Source: Heliopora coerulea (lineage: Eukaryota; Cnidaria; Anthozoa; Scleralcyonacea; Helioporidae). From it: a stretch of 64,000 nt of DNA. Below are positions 12,091 to 24,600 of the stretch, in pieces. The translations under genes and the position numbers were made by a program. Position 1 is the stretch's first letter. Every line of letters starts with the position of its first letter. The stretch is from NCBI GenBank assembly GCA_030142905.1, contig JASJOG010000093.1:1115001-1179000 (forward strand), given 5' to 3'. The notes under the pieces were generated by a model. The model did not search any database, was not told the DNA's origin, and was given only the letters and a program-made list of their open reading frames with translations.

Positions 12091-12118
12091 TATTAAGGCG
12101 GTTTTTCGCCTTAATAGT
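12091..12118 (-). other. Perfect 10 bp hairpin in presumed attractin-like 3' UTR
   Basis: TATTAAGGCG and CGCCTTAATA flank a six-base loop, about 280 bases after the stop codon on the minus strand. In the mRNA it would form a stable stem-loop. Function unknown. Confidence 0.6.
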
Positions 12119-12392
12119 GTTAAATAAGAACTATTTTCCAAGTTTCCACACCAATGTTTTCTTGCCTTTGTGTGGAAATGACCACAAACAAGGCAAAAAG
12201 ATACAGATATTCGTAACTACCGTAACCAGCGGCGACATTGCAGGAAACATTTCCTACTACACTGAAAGTTCGCGACGAATTAATTATTATACGCATAAGG
12301 CTAGGGGTTTGTCCATATTGACGATTTCAAGTTCCCACCCTGATAAAGGTAAAGACTTGTATATCTGGCGTGACGTAGGAGCAGTGTTAGTG

Positions 12393-12623
12393 TCAGGTGT
12401 GAGACGATCGGAAAGGATTACGTCTTCTCTTGACGTTTTTCATATAATTCATCATCTTTGAGCCATGAGAGTCGTTATAGCTGACCAGCGTACTCCCCAG
12501 ACATAACGTTCCGGCGCCTGAGGCGCTATGTGTTTGCGCACAGACAGGCATGCGCATTAAAACGGTTACAACGGCCGCCTTGTTTCCAAAGCAAATTTCC
12601 GACGTGAGTGGCGAGGGTTTAGT
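12393..12623 (-). CDS. ATRN: Attractin-like last coding exon (tail, stop codon)
   Basis: Starts TKPSPLTSEICFGNKAAVVT, matching KPIALEPCFGNKAAVLSV of human attractin, and ends in a basic KRRRNPFRSSHT before TGA at 12393-12395. The open frame alone would not have been recognised; the CFGNKAAV match and the CAG acceptor at 12624-12625 place it. Confidence 0.9.
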   Translation of the reverse strand, partial: TKPSPLTSEICFGNKAAVVTVLMRMPVCAQTHSASGAGTLCLGSTLVSYNDSHGSKMMNYMKNVKRRRNPFRSSHT

Positions 12624-15600
12624 CTGAAAGTGAATCCGACAAGATAGTGGTTTTGAGTGTAATAGTATAATAATTCATTACTTGCCTCTCTCTTCTATCA
12701 TTCTCTTTCTTCCCCTCCTTTCTTTCTTTCTTTCAAACCTTCACCGTTCTTATACCTCTCCTGTTCCTCCTTCTCCCCCCTCTACTCTTTCTCTATATAA
12801 TCTGTGATCCTTTTTATTCAACGTCAAGTGGTCACATCACTTCACACTATTGCCGGACGAGATGAATGTTCAGGCTAAGTTGAGGGAAAATTAGGTTCCA
12901 CCTAACCAAACAACCACCTACTCCCGACGTTGTGACTACGCAGTGGCGGACTGAAGAGGAGAGTTCAGGGAGTTTAACACACACCCCTCACTTGAGCGAC
13001 CAAACAATATGGAGGTTCCTTGTCCTAGCCTCTACATTTACATAATAAACTTTATTTGTATCTTTTTTCCGTAATTGAGCACTTCATTCAAGTGATAACC
13101 ATCATGTCCTTAAAAACCTGGAACAACCATAGATGTAAGAATAGAATACTACGTAGACAGTGATTAATAAGGTAAAAAGTTCAAAGGTTGGTGACTGCCG
13201 TGACTGATCTCAAAGAACTCTAACGTTTCGAGCAAAGGCCCTTCGTCAGAGAAAGAAACGTGTTCTGAAATAGGAGGAGCAACTAGACTAGGTTTTATAC
13301 GAAATGGAGTCATGTGATAAAAAGTTACCCGATGAAATGCGAGAAACAAACACAAACAAATCAACGACTAGGTAACGACAAGAAAGTCATTTACGAGAAA
13401 TGCGAAATGCAAAAATGGAACAACCATAACCTGGTTAAACACCCCCTTCTCAAAAACGTGGAACCACACCTGGCCTACCAAACCTCTCTTTCCGCAAAAT
13501 CCTAGATCCACCCCTGTAACGTTATGTGCGAGCTGGGTTTACACTCGCAGCACCTGGCACAATGTGAATGACATGAATTCTGTTCCGGAAGAATAACAGG
13601 AAATGCCTACCTTCAATGGTACGTGTTCAGGCTGCTCAATACAAACTGGTACAGAGGCAAATGGACGATTGGTCATGTACGTCATCTCGACATTACGACG
13701 CTAAAGTGATTCAAAACCAAATGGTTAGGTACACGCTGAGTAAATACCCACATACTAAGAAAATCCAATTGCTGCAGAGTGCTTTTACTGCATCTGTACG
13801 ATTCGACGTGTAACGAAAGTCACATTGTTTATCTTTCAGTATGTAACCACAGCGGATTGTCCGCCGAACCAATCAAGCCCTTCCAGTGCGAGAAGCCTTG
13901 CCTTGACGGGTGAAATCGTCTGCGGCAAACGAGAGTAAAATTGATAAAAGTTGGATTCGGACCGAAAAGAGTTTATCGCGATCCAATCCATCTTTTTATC
14001 AATTTATATCGATTTATACCGTGTTTTAGGGATTGTAACTAGGAAATTTCCTGGTGAAATGTTGATTCATCATCTCATTCCGTCTGCTTATCCTCTGTAA
14101 ACACACGATTCTCTGATCCAGCATAACGACAACCCCATGTGATGGAATGGAGAGCATTATCATCTGATATCAATCATACATTTAAAAATGAGTTAAATCG
14201 ACCATCACTAGGTCAAAATGCAATGCCTGGTCAACGTAAAATCCAAAATGTCCAGTAATGTCAACTTGTATTAAAACTGTTATATTGAACGAAAACTGTT
14301 AAATTTTTCTAATTATAAGTGTGTCCTTGTAGTTTGTTTTCTCAATAACGTTATTGTAGACAAACCTAACTGACCATTTTGTTGAGTAATTGGAATGAGT
14401 AAATCTAATACATTAAAGCTGAATGACACCAAACGTTACTAGAAATTATAAGTCACATCATGAAAACTTCACAGATTTTCCAAAACAATGATCAAAATGA
14501 CGATTTGAGATGATATTCAGGTAGATATTGAGGAAACGTTTGACAAAAATATTTGGTCTCACATCTATTTCTTTTTGTCCTGCACAGAAAAAAATTGTAC
14601 TTAGTTGACCACACTTTCAACGTTAAGCGTTACAGCCAGAGTAAGGTCATTGAGGAGCTATCCAGAGAGTACGGAGTTAAGAGTAAAAATGTTAAAGCGT
14701 TGAACTTGTACACAATTATGGTTTGATGCAAGGTTTCGAGTGTCTCTTTCTCTTACTTACCCTGTTTAAACAGAATGCATCGTAAGATGCTTTTGCCTTC
14801 CAAAATATGACGGCCAAAAGTAACAGTCCAATGAAACAGCTAAAACATTGAGTAAAACATGTTATTACTATGTGTACATACAGAAACAAATACAAATTAA
14901 TACTCAAATATTGAAGAAAAGAGAGGGAGAGAGGGGGAGATAGAGACAGGGAGAGAGGGAGACAGATAGGGAGGGAGGGATGGAGAGAAAGAGAGGAGAG
15001 AGGAGAGGGAAAGGGAAAGGAAGAGGGAAAGGGAGAGGAAGAGGGAGAGGGAGAAGGCGAGGGAGAGGGAAACGGAGATAGAGCTAAGTGGGAACATCGA
15101 TAGGTACTCGGGTAGGTGAATATGTAGGGATAAGGGAAGGGGAAAGTGAGAGAGGAGAAAGGGAGGGAGGGAAGGACGGACGGAGGAAGAAAGTCAGAAT
15201 AGCAGGTAGGTAGGTCCGACATTGCAATCACCGCAGAAATCCCATTCCTTTCAGTCATCCAAGAGTAAATCAGAGTTCATTTATGATAGAACACACGTAA
15301 TGTATTGGCTCCGGGGTAAAACGGTAACGGTGTATCTACTACGGGTAATGAACTGCCGTATCATGGAAACAGTAAGCTATGATAGTCGACTTACGCCAGG
15401 AAGATGATAAAGAATTGCAAGAGATTAATTCCATTTTGACTTGGCTGGTGAACGGAGATCTAAAAGGATGAGAAGACAATCACTGTAAGCCCAGGGTTCC
15501 TGATCTACTGCTTCGACTACTTCTACTGCTGCTATTTTCTCTACGATTCCACGTCTTTATCCAGTGGACCTGCCAGGGTTCATTTTTTTGTGGGCGAGGC

Positions 15601-18600
15601 CAAAATTGTGGCATACCCTGAGGTTTTACAGTTTTTTAATGATGAAATAGGTGCTCGCCACTCAGTAACATCGCTTGGGATCATTGGGTAAATAGCGATA
15701 AGTGTTTGTTCGATATCGCACCAAGAAAACCTTAGTTGCAGAAACGAATGTTGCAGAGATCCAGAACACAAGGCAATAATTTAATGGATCAACTGGTTCA
15801 ATATACAAGTATGAAATAGGGGGGCAGGCCCTCTCAAATTTTCGTTTCGGGAGGCCATAGCCCCCTTGGTCCCCCCTCGCGACGCCCATGTTTTCATCTC
15901 TTGCCACTGCCATTAAACGTGCACAGCAGTGCAGGTCAGCGGCATGTCAGTAAAAAAAGGTATGCATATATTCCGTCTAAGACATTAAACCTCTCCTGTC
16001 CGAGACGTCTCCCCTTGACAAGTACAATCGTCTGGCGTTAGCCAGAGTAAAATCAAAAAGTCGAGCATGCACTGGAAAGGGTTAATTTAAACATTTTTTA
16101 TACTGAACGAACTCCTGGTAGTAGCCAATTACAAGTGAACAGGTAATAACTTGAGCAGAGTACGTCCAACGGTGTCGAAAAAAATTCTACTAACGCTCAT
16201 GACGTGGAATTGGGACAGTGTGGATGCCGATGAGACAGATTAGAATTTGAATGTTTTTCTGAGAACATAAGAGGCTGATCACGGTCTTACGGGGAATAGA
16301 TCATAGGCTGAAGGTGTATTTTGGGCTAGTCGAAACCTGAGTTTTTCGCGAATGCTTCAATGAACGATTTTGATGACAGTCAAGGATAAGCACTAAACAA
16401 GCGTTTATCTTAAACTTAAAAATATCTTTCAAACTGCCAAAAGTATATTTTCGCACCTAGGCGCAGGCTGCGTGTTAGGAGTCGACCAAGTTTAATTCGA
16501 ACTTAAAACACGGTTAAGTCGGGGCTTTTTGTTCTTTCGACCGGTTTATCCTTCGAAGAAACCTATCTAAACAAAAGGGCTTTTGAAAAGCTGGCGGGGA
16601 CTGTATATACAATACCTGAAATAGCTGGCAACAATTTATCCGAGAAGGAACACAAAACTGAAAACAGATTTTTTAACTTCTCAAAGCAAAAACGAATCAT
16701 ATCGCTTAACGTTTCCCGAAGGAAACCTCCTTCAATCGTATTTGAAGACGGATAAACACCTCGAACGTCGGCTTTAAGCCAGATAAATACCTCGGGGCCT
16801 TCGGATCATCGGGATGTATCTGGCTTAAAGCCTCCGTTTTGGGTATTTGTCTTATACTTATGAGCAGTCGTAACTCTGAAGTGGACTATGACAGGATATG
16901 AACGACATTTGTCCAGAAACAAGTCTCTTTCTAGGTGTATTATGAACATGTAGTTCTTCATATGAAATCTGAAGAAAAATAACTTGATAGGTGCCAATGA
17001 GTCAACGGGGCACTTTCTTCCCAAATTTATACGAGTTTTCGTAAAAAACTACGTGAGATACGCTATCTGACGTTGCTCCTAAACAAACTCACTCGCTGCT
17101 GCGAAATACTTACCGTAACGGACGAGAATGGCGTTAAGTCATAGATATAGATTTTGAAATTAAAATCATTGGATCCAAAAGCGAACATGTCCTTGGAAAA
17201 CTTCTCTTGATACCGAGAGATTAACTCCACGTTACTCAGAAGGAGAAGCTCATCACCAAAAACTGCAAAAGGAACAAAGAATCCGAATTACACCATGACG
17301 TCTGAGAGATGCTTCACAGAGGAAGTTTAAAAAAACAGTCAGAGCAAAAACGCCAGAAAAACTGGGGCTTTAGTTTAATTTACGACTATGAGTGGTAAAA
17401 TTACGCTGTTTCGATCAAACTGTGGAGTAGTTATAAATTCAATTACCATGGTAATTTCCTTATCATAAGGATAATTCAAAACACATCACTGTTTATCCTG
17501 TGTTTATAAACACGATGTAGAGCTGATCAATATAACATCAATTATTTATGCAGAACAACATAACTGAAACTCTTACCCAACGTGTTCTACTTGGATAGCT
17601 TGGCAAAGATATTCATTTATTTTAGAATGTGTTACTATAATAGTTTTAGAAGTATTTCACAAAATTCATGTTCGTTCTTTTCCGGGAATAAGATACTTGG
17701 CTAAGTCTTGTTCTGTTTATCTCAACTGAGACTAGCCAATCATTTTGTAACTAATACTTGTGGAACAAGAACCTGTATACTTAGAAGCTAATCAGGAAAA
17801 AGATATTCCACCTTGAGCCCCATTCACTGTACACATAATAACCCAGGTAATAGTTAGTCAATTGTTACCCGAATTATTACCATGGAAATTATTGCAATTG
17901 AACGCAAACTATACAAGTAAGCTGGTGATAGCCGAGTAGTTTTTACTTTAATACTGAGTTGGGCAGATTCACATTATCCGGTTAACTTTTTCAGGATAGA
18001 TCTTATGGGGTAGCTCCTTCAGGAACAACTGCTGATGTCCTTGGCGAAAAACGCGCATTAATTGTTTGAAATTTCAGTGCCGCTTATTAATAATCGTGCG
18101 ACAACAACATAAATTTATCAGGGCGAACGAACAAATTGGCCAACAACGTGTTGGAATATCTCACCTGCACTCGAAACAAATCTGAATATCGCAACAGATC
18201 GAAGTCAATTACTCAAGACAGTTCACGTGAAACAAACTTAACGACCTACCAGGCCCCACGGAAATATTCAACATTGCAGGATACGAAGGCGTTTTCTTTA
18301 TAATGTCGACTGTTATGATTGTATCTTGATCAGACTAAATGAAGAATAAACAGTCATTGAATGACATTCCTATAACCCGCACTGTGAATGTTCGTAACTT
18401 TCAATTATGGTGACGATGGAAACAATGAATGATGAACATGGTGATGATGATTAGTTTGACTAAGGTGTTAATACCTGATGAGAACGAGAGGACAGTGGCG
18501 AAAAAGGTGATAATAAAAGAGAACTGATAAAGATGGAGATGACAAACGTGAATGACAAAGACAACCACGATGACGGGAGAGAGAACGGTGATCACGGTGA

Positions 18601-21600
18601 TGATAACAATATAGATAAGGATAAAGATGGCATCGTTAACAATCCTGAATGACGAAGACGACCATAGCGGTAATATGTGATAAAGAGCATGGGGATGACG
18701 ATGAAGTGGGCGTCCATCATAATGATCATCATTATCTTCATGACAATCTTGATAATTGTAATGGTAACGTTTGTGATGATGGTGACGACTACAAATTATT
18801 GGCGACAATAACGATGATTATGATGCGGAATATAACGGTGATAATGATTGCAATTATGAAGACAGTGATGATGATGGTGATGGTGATAATAACATTAATA
18901 ATAATGATGATGAAGATGATGGTAATCATAGTGGCCATGAGACTATAGTGATGATCATGATAATGATGATGTTAACGATAACCATGATGAAGATGATGAT
19001 GCGACTGACAATTCTGATTACGACAATGATTACAAAACTGATGGACAAAATAGTGATAACGGTTACAATGATATTTGACAACGATGGAGATGATGATAAA
19101 TGAAAGTGATAATTATTATGATAATGGAAGAGATCATGATAACAATGATGCAAATGGACTGCTTTAATCCACTGGAAGTCCGCAAGCACTTACATTGTCT
19201 GGTGAACATATGAAATTGAAAATCGTTTTATCAGACACATTGATGCCGTATCGATAGTTCGGTTGAAGTACGTCTGTCGAAACAAAAAAATTCATATATA
19301 ATCAAAAGTAATAAGTGTTATCTGAGAGGTGTGAAGTGGTCGAAACTTGGCAGGTAATAAATTCGAACATGACTCCACCCTCCTCCGACACTTTTATTAC
19401 CCTGATCACGCCGGGGACGCCAATGAACCCAACACGAACTTCTAAGTTTCTAAAACATATAAAATCAGTAACTTGAGCAAGAACTACCTACAGTTCCCAC
19501 TTTCGACATATGCGAAAGCATCTTGTCATACGCAGGCGCATTTAGTAGTTCATGGTCAACTAAACTCTTTGCACTTCCCAAGACCAAAACTACCCTGTTG
19601 GAAGTCACATATGACCCACCAAGGAGATTGTGTTAAAGTTTTATCAGTATGGCCGTGAAATCCACCAATGGGGCCCTCAGTGAAAGCAATCAAAATTTAA
19701 TTTGTGTCTGGGTATTGCCGAACGGTTTCACAAAAAAAATCACCAAGGATTTACCAAATCTGTATGAAGAAAAGACTTACGAAAAATCGTCTCTCTTCCA
19801 ATACTTCAAAAATTTTGACATATGGACGTCCCATTTACGAATGCACTTTGAAATCGCTTAGCAATTGTGCAAGGACTTCAAAACGAACCTTTTGAATATC
19901 GTATCGAACAACCAACCAGTATGAACTTACAATAGCATGAGCCTCCATCAGTCGCATTTCCGACGAACTGTGCTTTATAGCACCTAAATCCAGAAAAAAA
20001 ATAACTCATTTACGTTCTGATCAGGCAGTGGCATACTCATGACATAGAAGATTTTGTAAACTGGCATCAGTGAAAATGCAATGACAATGAGAATGACAGC
20101 AATACCACCAGCATAACCATCATCATTATCAACATCACCACCACTACGAGCACCATTACCAGCACCTCTACTACCAGCACCAGCACGACTACCCCCACAA
20201 GCACCAGCACGGCCAGCACAAATACCACCAACACTACCTCCACCACGACTAGCTCGACTACCTCCAATATCACCTGCATCACTACTACTAGCACCACCAC
20301 CGCCACCACCAGCTCAACTACCTCAACTATCACCTGCACCACTAATGATATCCCCGCTAATTCTGTCACCATGTGCTACTCCTACCATTATCACCATTGC
20401 CAGCATCACCACCACCGCAATAACAGCAACAACGACGACAGCGACAACAACACTATCAACATCTCCATCATCCTTTGCATCACCATCATCCCCAAAACAA
20501 AAACAACAGCGACAGATAGAGCAACAACAATAACAGCGATAGCAACACAACAACGACATAAAAACAACCACGAAAATGAAGAAAACAATAGCAAAATTTA
20601 GTTCAGCCAGAATACAAGCACAAATGTTAGGAGTAGATTTTCGATAAACGGAATGGTTCAGTTATTCCCAACGTTTCTCGCTTTCCTCACCTGTCACAGT
20701 TGTCTCCAGTGGCCCCTTTCATCCTGCAGTTACATTTACCCGTTGATGCATCACAAGTATTAGCATGTCCATTACAATTACAAGCTAGAAAAGTTTACAC
20801 AATCGAAAACATGGATTGAAACATGCTCCACGTAATTTACACATTAAATCAGATATACCTGTAGATGGAAACCATGGAAATAACGGAGAGTGGGTAAGTG
20901 TAGACGAAGTATGGAGAGAGTAGATTACAAGTGAATTAAATTGACGACTATAGATGAGAGATAAGCACTGAAAAAGAGGGTGCACTGACGTCACGTGGTC
21001 GAGGAACACGGACTAAGATTGATGAGACTTGGTCAGCAGTTTTGACAGAAGGGACGAGAGTAGGTCAAACTTGATGACAACTGATGTAAACTGACGAAAC
21101 GTGACGTACATTGAAGTAAACCAGCGAAAAACTGTTAACATTTGACGCAAACTAACGAGAATCGATAAGAGGTGGCAGGCGATGAGGAGAATTAGTGACA
21201 GCTGATTATAACTGATGAAAGTTGGAAAAAATTAATATAGTTAGAGTAAATTGAGACAAGGCCAAAGTTTACGTAAACTGAACAACAGCTAACAAGAGTT
21301 AACAAGAGTAAGCGAAAGTTGACGAGGGTACGTGAGAGTTGTGGAATGAAGGGAGCTAAGAGCTACTGAGTGATCTTTCCTATGTAGTATCTCAATATAA
21401 ACCCAACGAGATAAAAATTCAGACATAATTTCAATCTACCATTAGGGTTAATCGACACTTGAACACACACTACGGTAAGCTGATTTGGAGTTCGGGTAAT
21501 GCATTCCCTATCAGTTTACCAAAGTAAGGCGTACTTCACTTACGTTGACACATTCCCCCATTCCTTGGGTCCCCGAAATATCCATGCGTGCATGTGTCGC

Positions 21601-24600
21601 AGGTTTTACCTAAAATACAATAAACCATAAGATTCAAGGTACTAAAAAAACAAACAATTCTACAGCAGCACGGTTGACGACATCGTTTAAGTGCTGGGTA
21701 TATTGTATGTAACGGGTTTGAGTTGAGGGGAACAGAATCTCAATCAATTCTTACACGATGTTCGGCAAAATGACTCCGTATGGAATAAACATTTGTCACT
21801 TAAGAAATACCAAATGGATTCCTGTGTTTGGATACTGTGATCCAAACACGCGGGATGTTGCGAGACTTTAGAAAAGCGTAAAAACACACGAGTCACTATG
21901 CGACTGGATTTAGCTTTTCGAAAGTCGAGAATGATATTTTAGGTTCTTTATTGCGCCACACAATGTCTGTGCTTGTAATCATTATTTCATGCGTTATGCA
22001 CAGAAAAGATCCTCAGTTTAAGTAGTCTTTTTAAAAAGATAAAATGAAGAAGTGAAAATGATGGGAAAAAAAGGATGATATCCATTACAGTTTTCAAATC
22101 TGTGCAGCTGTTGCTACTTTAACTAGACGGAAAGGACAGTTGATAATACTAACTAGTTAAAGAAAAACGTATCTTCGACGCACGTAGAAGAAAAAGAACT
22201 TACCAACAGTCTTCTCGTCACAAGCTAAGCAGACACTTGAGTTGACAGAACAATTGCTGTGGCCATTACACTGGCAAGCTGTGTGGGAGTTGAAAAATCA
22301 TCATCAGAATTTGACAACACTAGACGAAACTTGATGAATGAATATTAATGGTGATCTGTGAAGGACGATCATAGTGGATAGAAGTTGACAAGAATCAATA
22401 AGGAACAACTTGAGTTGTTCAGACTTAGGCTATGTCCATATGTATACATTTTCAAATTTATACGTTTTCATTTAACTGAAAACAGGTCAAAATTATGGCG
22501 TCCACACAAACGTTTTTGTGTCGTATTCGCCTGTCCACACGACAACGCTGAAAACGATGGGAGTGTTAATTAAATCATGTCTAGCCAATCAAAGTCACTG
22601 ATCTCGATAGTAGTCTTCGTGTTAGAAAACTGGGTCCGACACCATTTTTCAGAAGTCTCCGTTTTCGTCTGTGCACAAGAAAACGAAGTGTTTTCAAGTT
22701 TTCACTTTCAAAGGCGTTTTCGAAAGTGTCCGTTTTCGGTGGAAACGACTCAACCCACTCATCGTTTACGTGTGGACGGAAGGCTAAAATGGACAAAAAA
22801 GTATGCGTTTTCCTGAGAAAACGTATACTTGTGGACGGGGTCTTAATAAGGATCAGAATTGAGGTTGACAAGGGTGAAAAACAGTTGCTAATGGTCAACG
22901 AGTGTTTATGAGGGTAGATGAAGGTTGACGAGGGTCACTCAGAGATCAAGAAAGTTGATGACTGCGCTGTCGGTAACATTTGATCAGGTAGCTATTCACA
23001 ACCCTTTGATCGGCCACACCGAGCGCGAACGAGTCTTAAGACGACTTTCCCCTTAACCCTGAATTCAACCAGAAAATAAGCTGTCGTACAACAGCCATAA
23101 GGAACTTCATGGTCACAATTCTCACAGTTCTCAACTCTCACAAGTCACAACTGCCCAGTGGAACTCCACACTTCATCACCCCAACTAAGTAGTTACTTTT
23201 AATCCAACGTATTAATGATAAAGTTTTGTTATAACTGACGAGTAAGCCATTTCTACAATCACTGGCTGATCTAATCTAAATAAAAACGCGAATAACAAAA
23301 GAACACGAACATGACGCGAAAACATAAACTCCTGCGTTGAAACCCAACCTAAGCCGATGTCATCAATACCGCCATCACACATTTGCCTACGCGTAAGTTT
23401 GGACAACTTTTGCAGATGCCACTGCTAATCAGTGACAAAAGACCGAGCAAGTGCCAAATATTCATGACTGTTTTTCACAGTTTGCCATGAAAATTACAGA
23501 CAAGTAAATTAAGAATATTTAAGTGTGCTATCCATCAAGAAATTTACGGATTACTGGCCTTAACTTGTCAGTGGTTTTCTTGTGTTAGGGAAAATGTGTT
23601 CAACTTTTGAGTCTTACTAATAAACATATTTTCCCGCTCGTTTCTGAACAAGTCAGGAGCTCGCGCATGCGAATGTCGTTAGGCAGCGGTTTTGATGTGA
23701 CTTGACTCCACAGAGATGCTAAATAAAACTAAACAGGCATTAACCCATAATTTCAGTCCACAATGGGTAGCTAACTTGGCACTCCCATGTTGAACTAGTT
23801 GGGGTACAAACACACAGAATATTCAATCAACCCGAAGCCAACTTGTTTTCCTAGTCTCCATGTTCCTAGCAAGCACTTCGACCGAACGCAACCCAAAGCC
23901 ATAGTCGACACCCTTCTATCATGTCCTTATTCACCGACACTTACCAGGACATCCAATAAAATTCCAAAGTTGTCTATCGCAGCTCAGAGGATATGCAGGG
24001 CCAGAATAACCTCCGTTTAAACATTGACCAACGCCATTCCTCTGGAAGCCTTCGCACCAGCCACAGCCAGGTAGAGTATAGCAATCTTGGCAGTTCTTCT
24101 TACTTGAGCAAGTGACAGCTAGACAATGGGCATGGTAAAATATATTTCTGTGATATGTGTTTGGAGGTGACAGATTAAATTAAATAATAAAAATTAAAAA
24201 TAAATTAAATAGTGGTAGATTCCGTCACTGTTTAATTTATTCATTCCCTGATGATGTTGCGTTAAGCAGCAAAACGCTGGACCCATTAAATGTTTTAAAA
24301 CTTTTCATTGTTTATGGCTTTACTTCGCGCACTTTGTTGGGCTTTGATATTTTTGCTTCGAATTCAGTTCCCGCCTGGTTCCTCCCTTGCAACAATCTTG
24401 AATGACTTTTAATGGTCCTTTGGTTCTATATCTGTAGGAGTCCACCGTTAACACAACAGAATACTCAGATTGCTGTTCAATGGGTTGCATTCAATCCCGG
24501 TATACCCGCAGAACTGAAATCTAGATATCCATGCATGGGGGGTTTAGTACAAATATTAACCCTTTCCTGTCCAAGAGGTCTCCCCTTGACAAGTATAATC

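Larger units (their letters stand above)
8371..12392. other. Intergenic region between MAEA start and attractin-like stop
   Basis: About 4 kb with no recognisable exon. It should contain the MAEA promoter (right of 8370) and the 3' untranslated region of the attractin-like gene (left of 12393). It also holds a palindromic MITE-like element (9803-10003) and a T-rich run at about 11239-11287. A possible ATTAAA polyadenylation signal for the attractin-like mRNA is at 11883-11888 (minus strand), but no single site is compelling. Confidence 0.6.

Noticed and set aside
16806..17024. 72-codon minus-strand frame between attractin-like exons
   Set aside because: No acceptor/donor pair in the right phase; overlaps the inverted repeat at 16770-16828.
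18401..19189. His/Asp and Met/Ile-rich frames on both strands
   Set aside because: GAT-rich low complexity; no splice or homology support.
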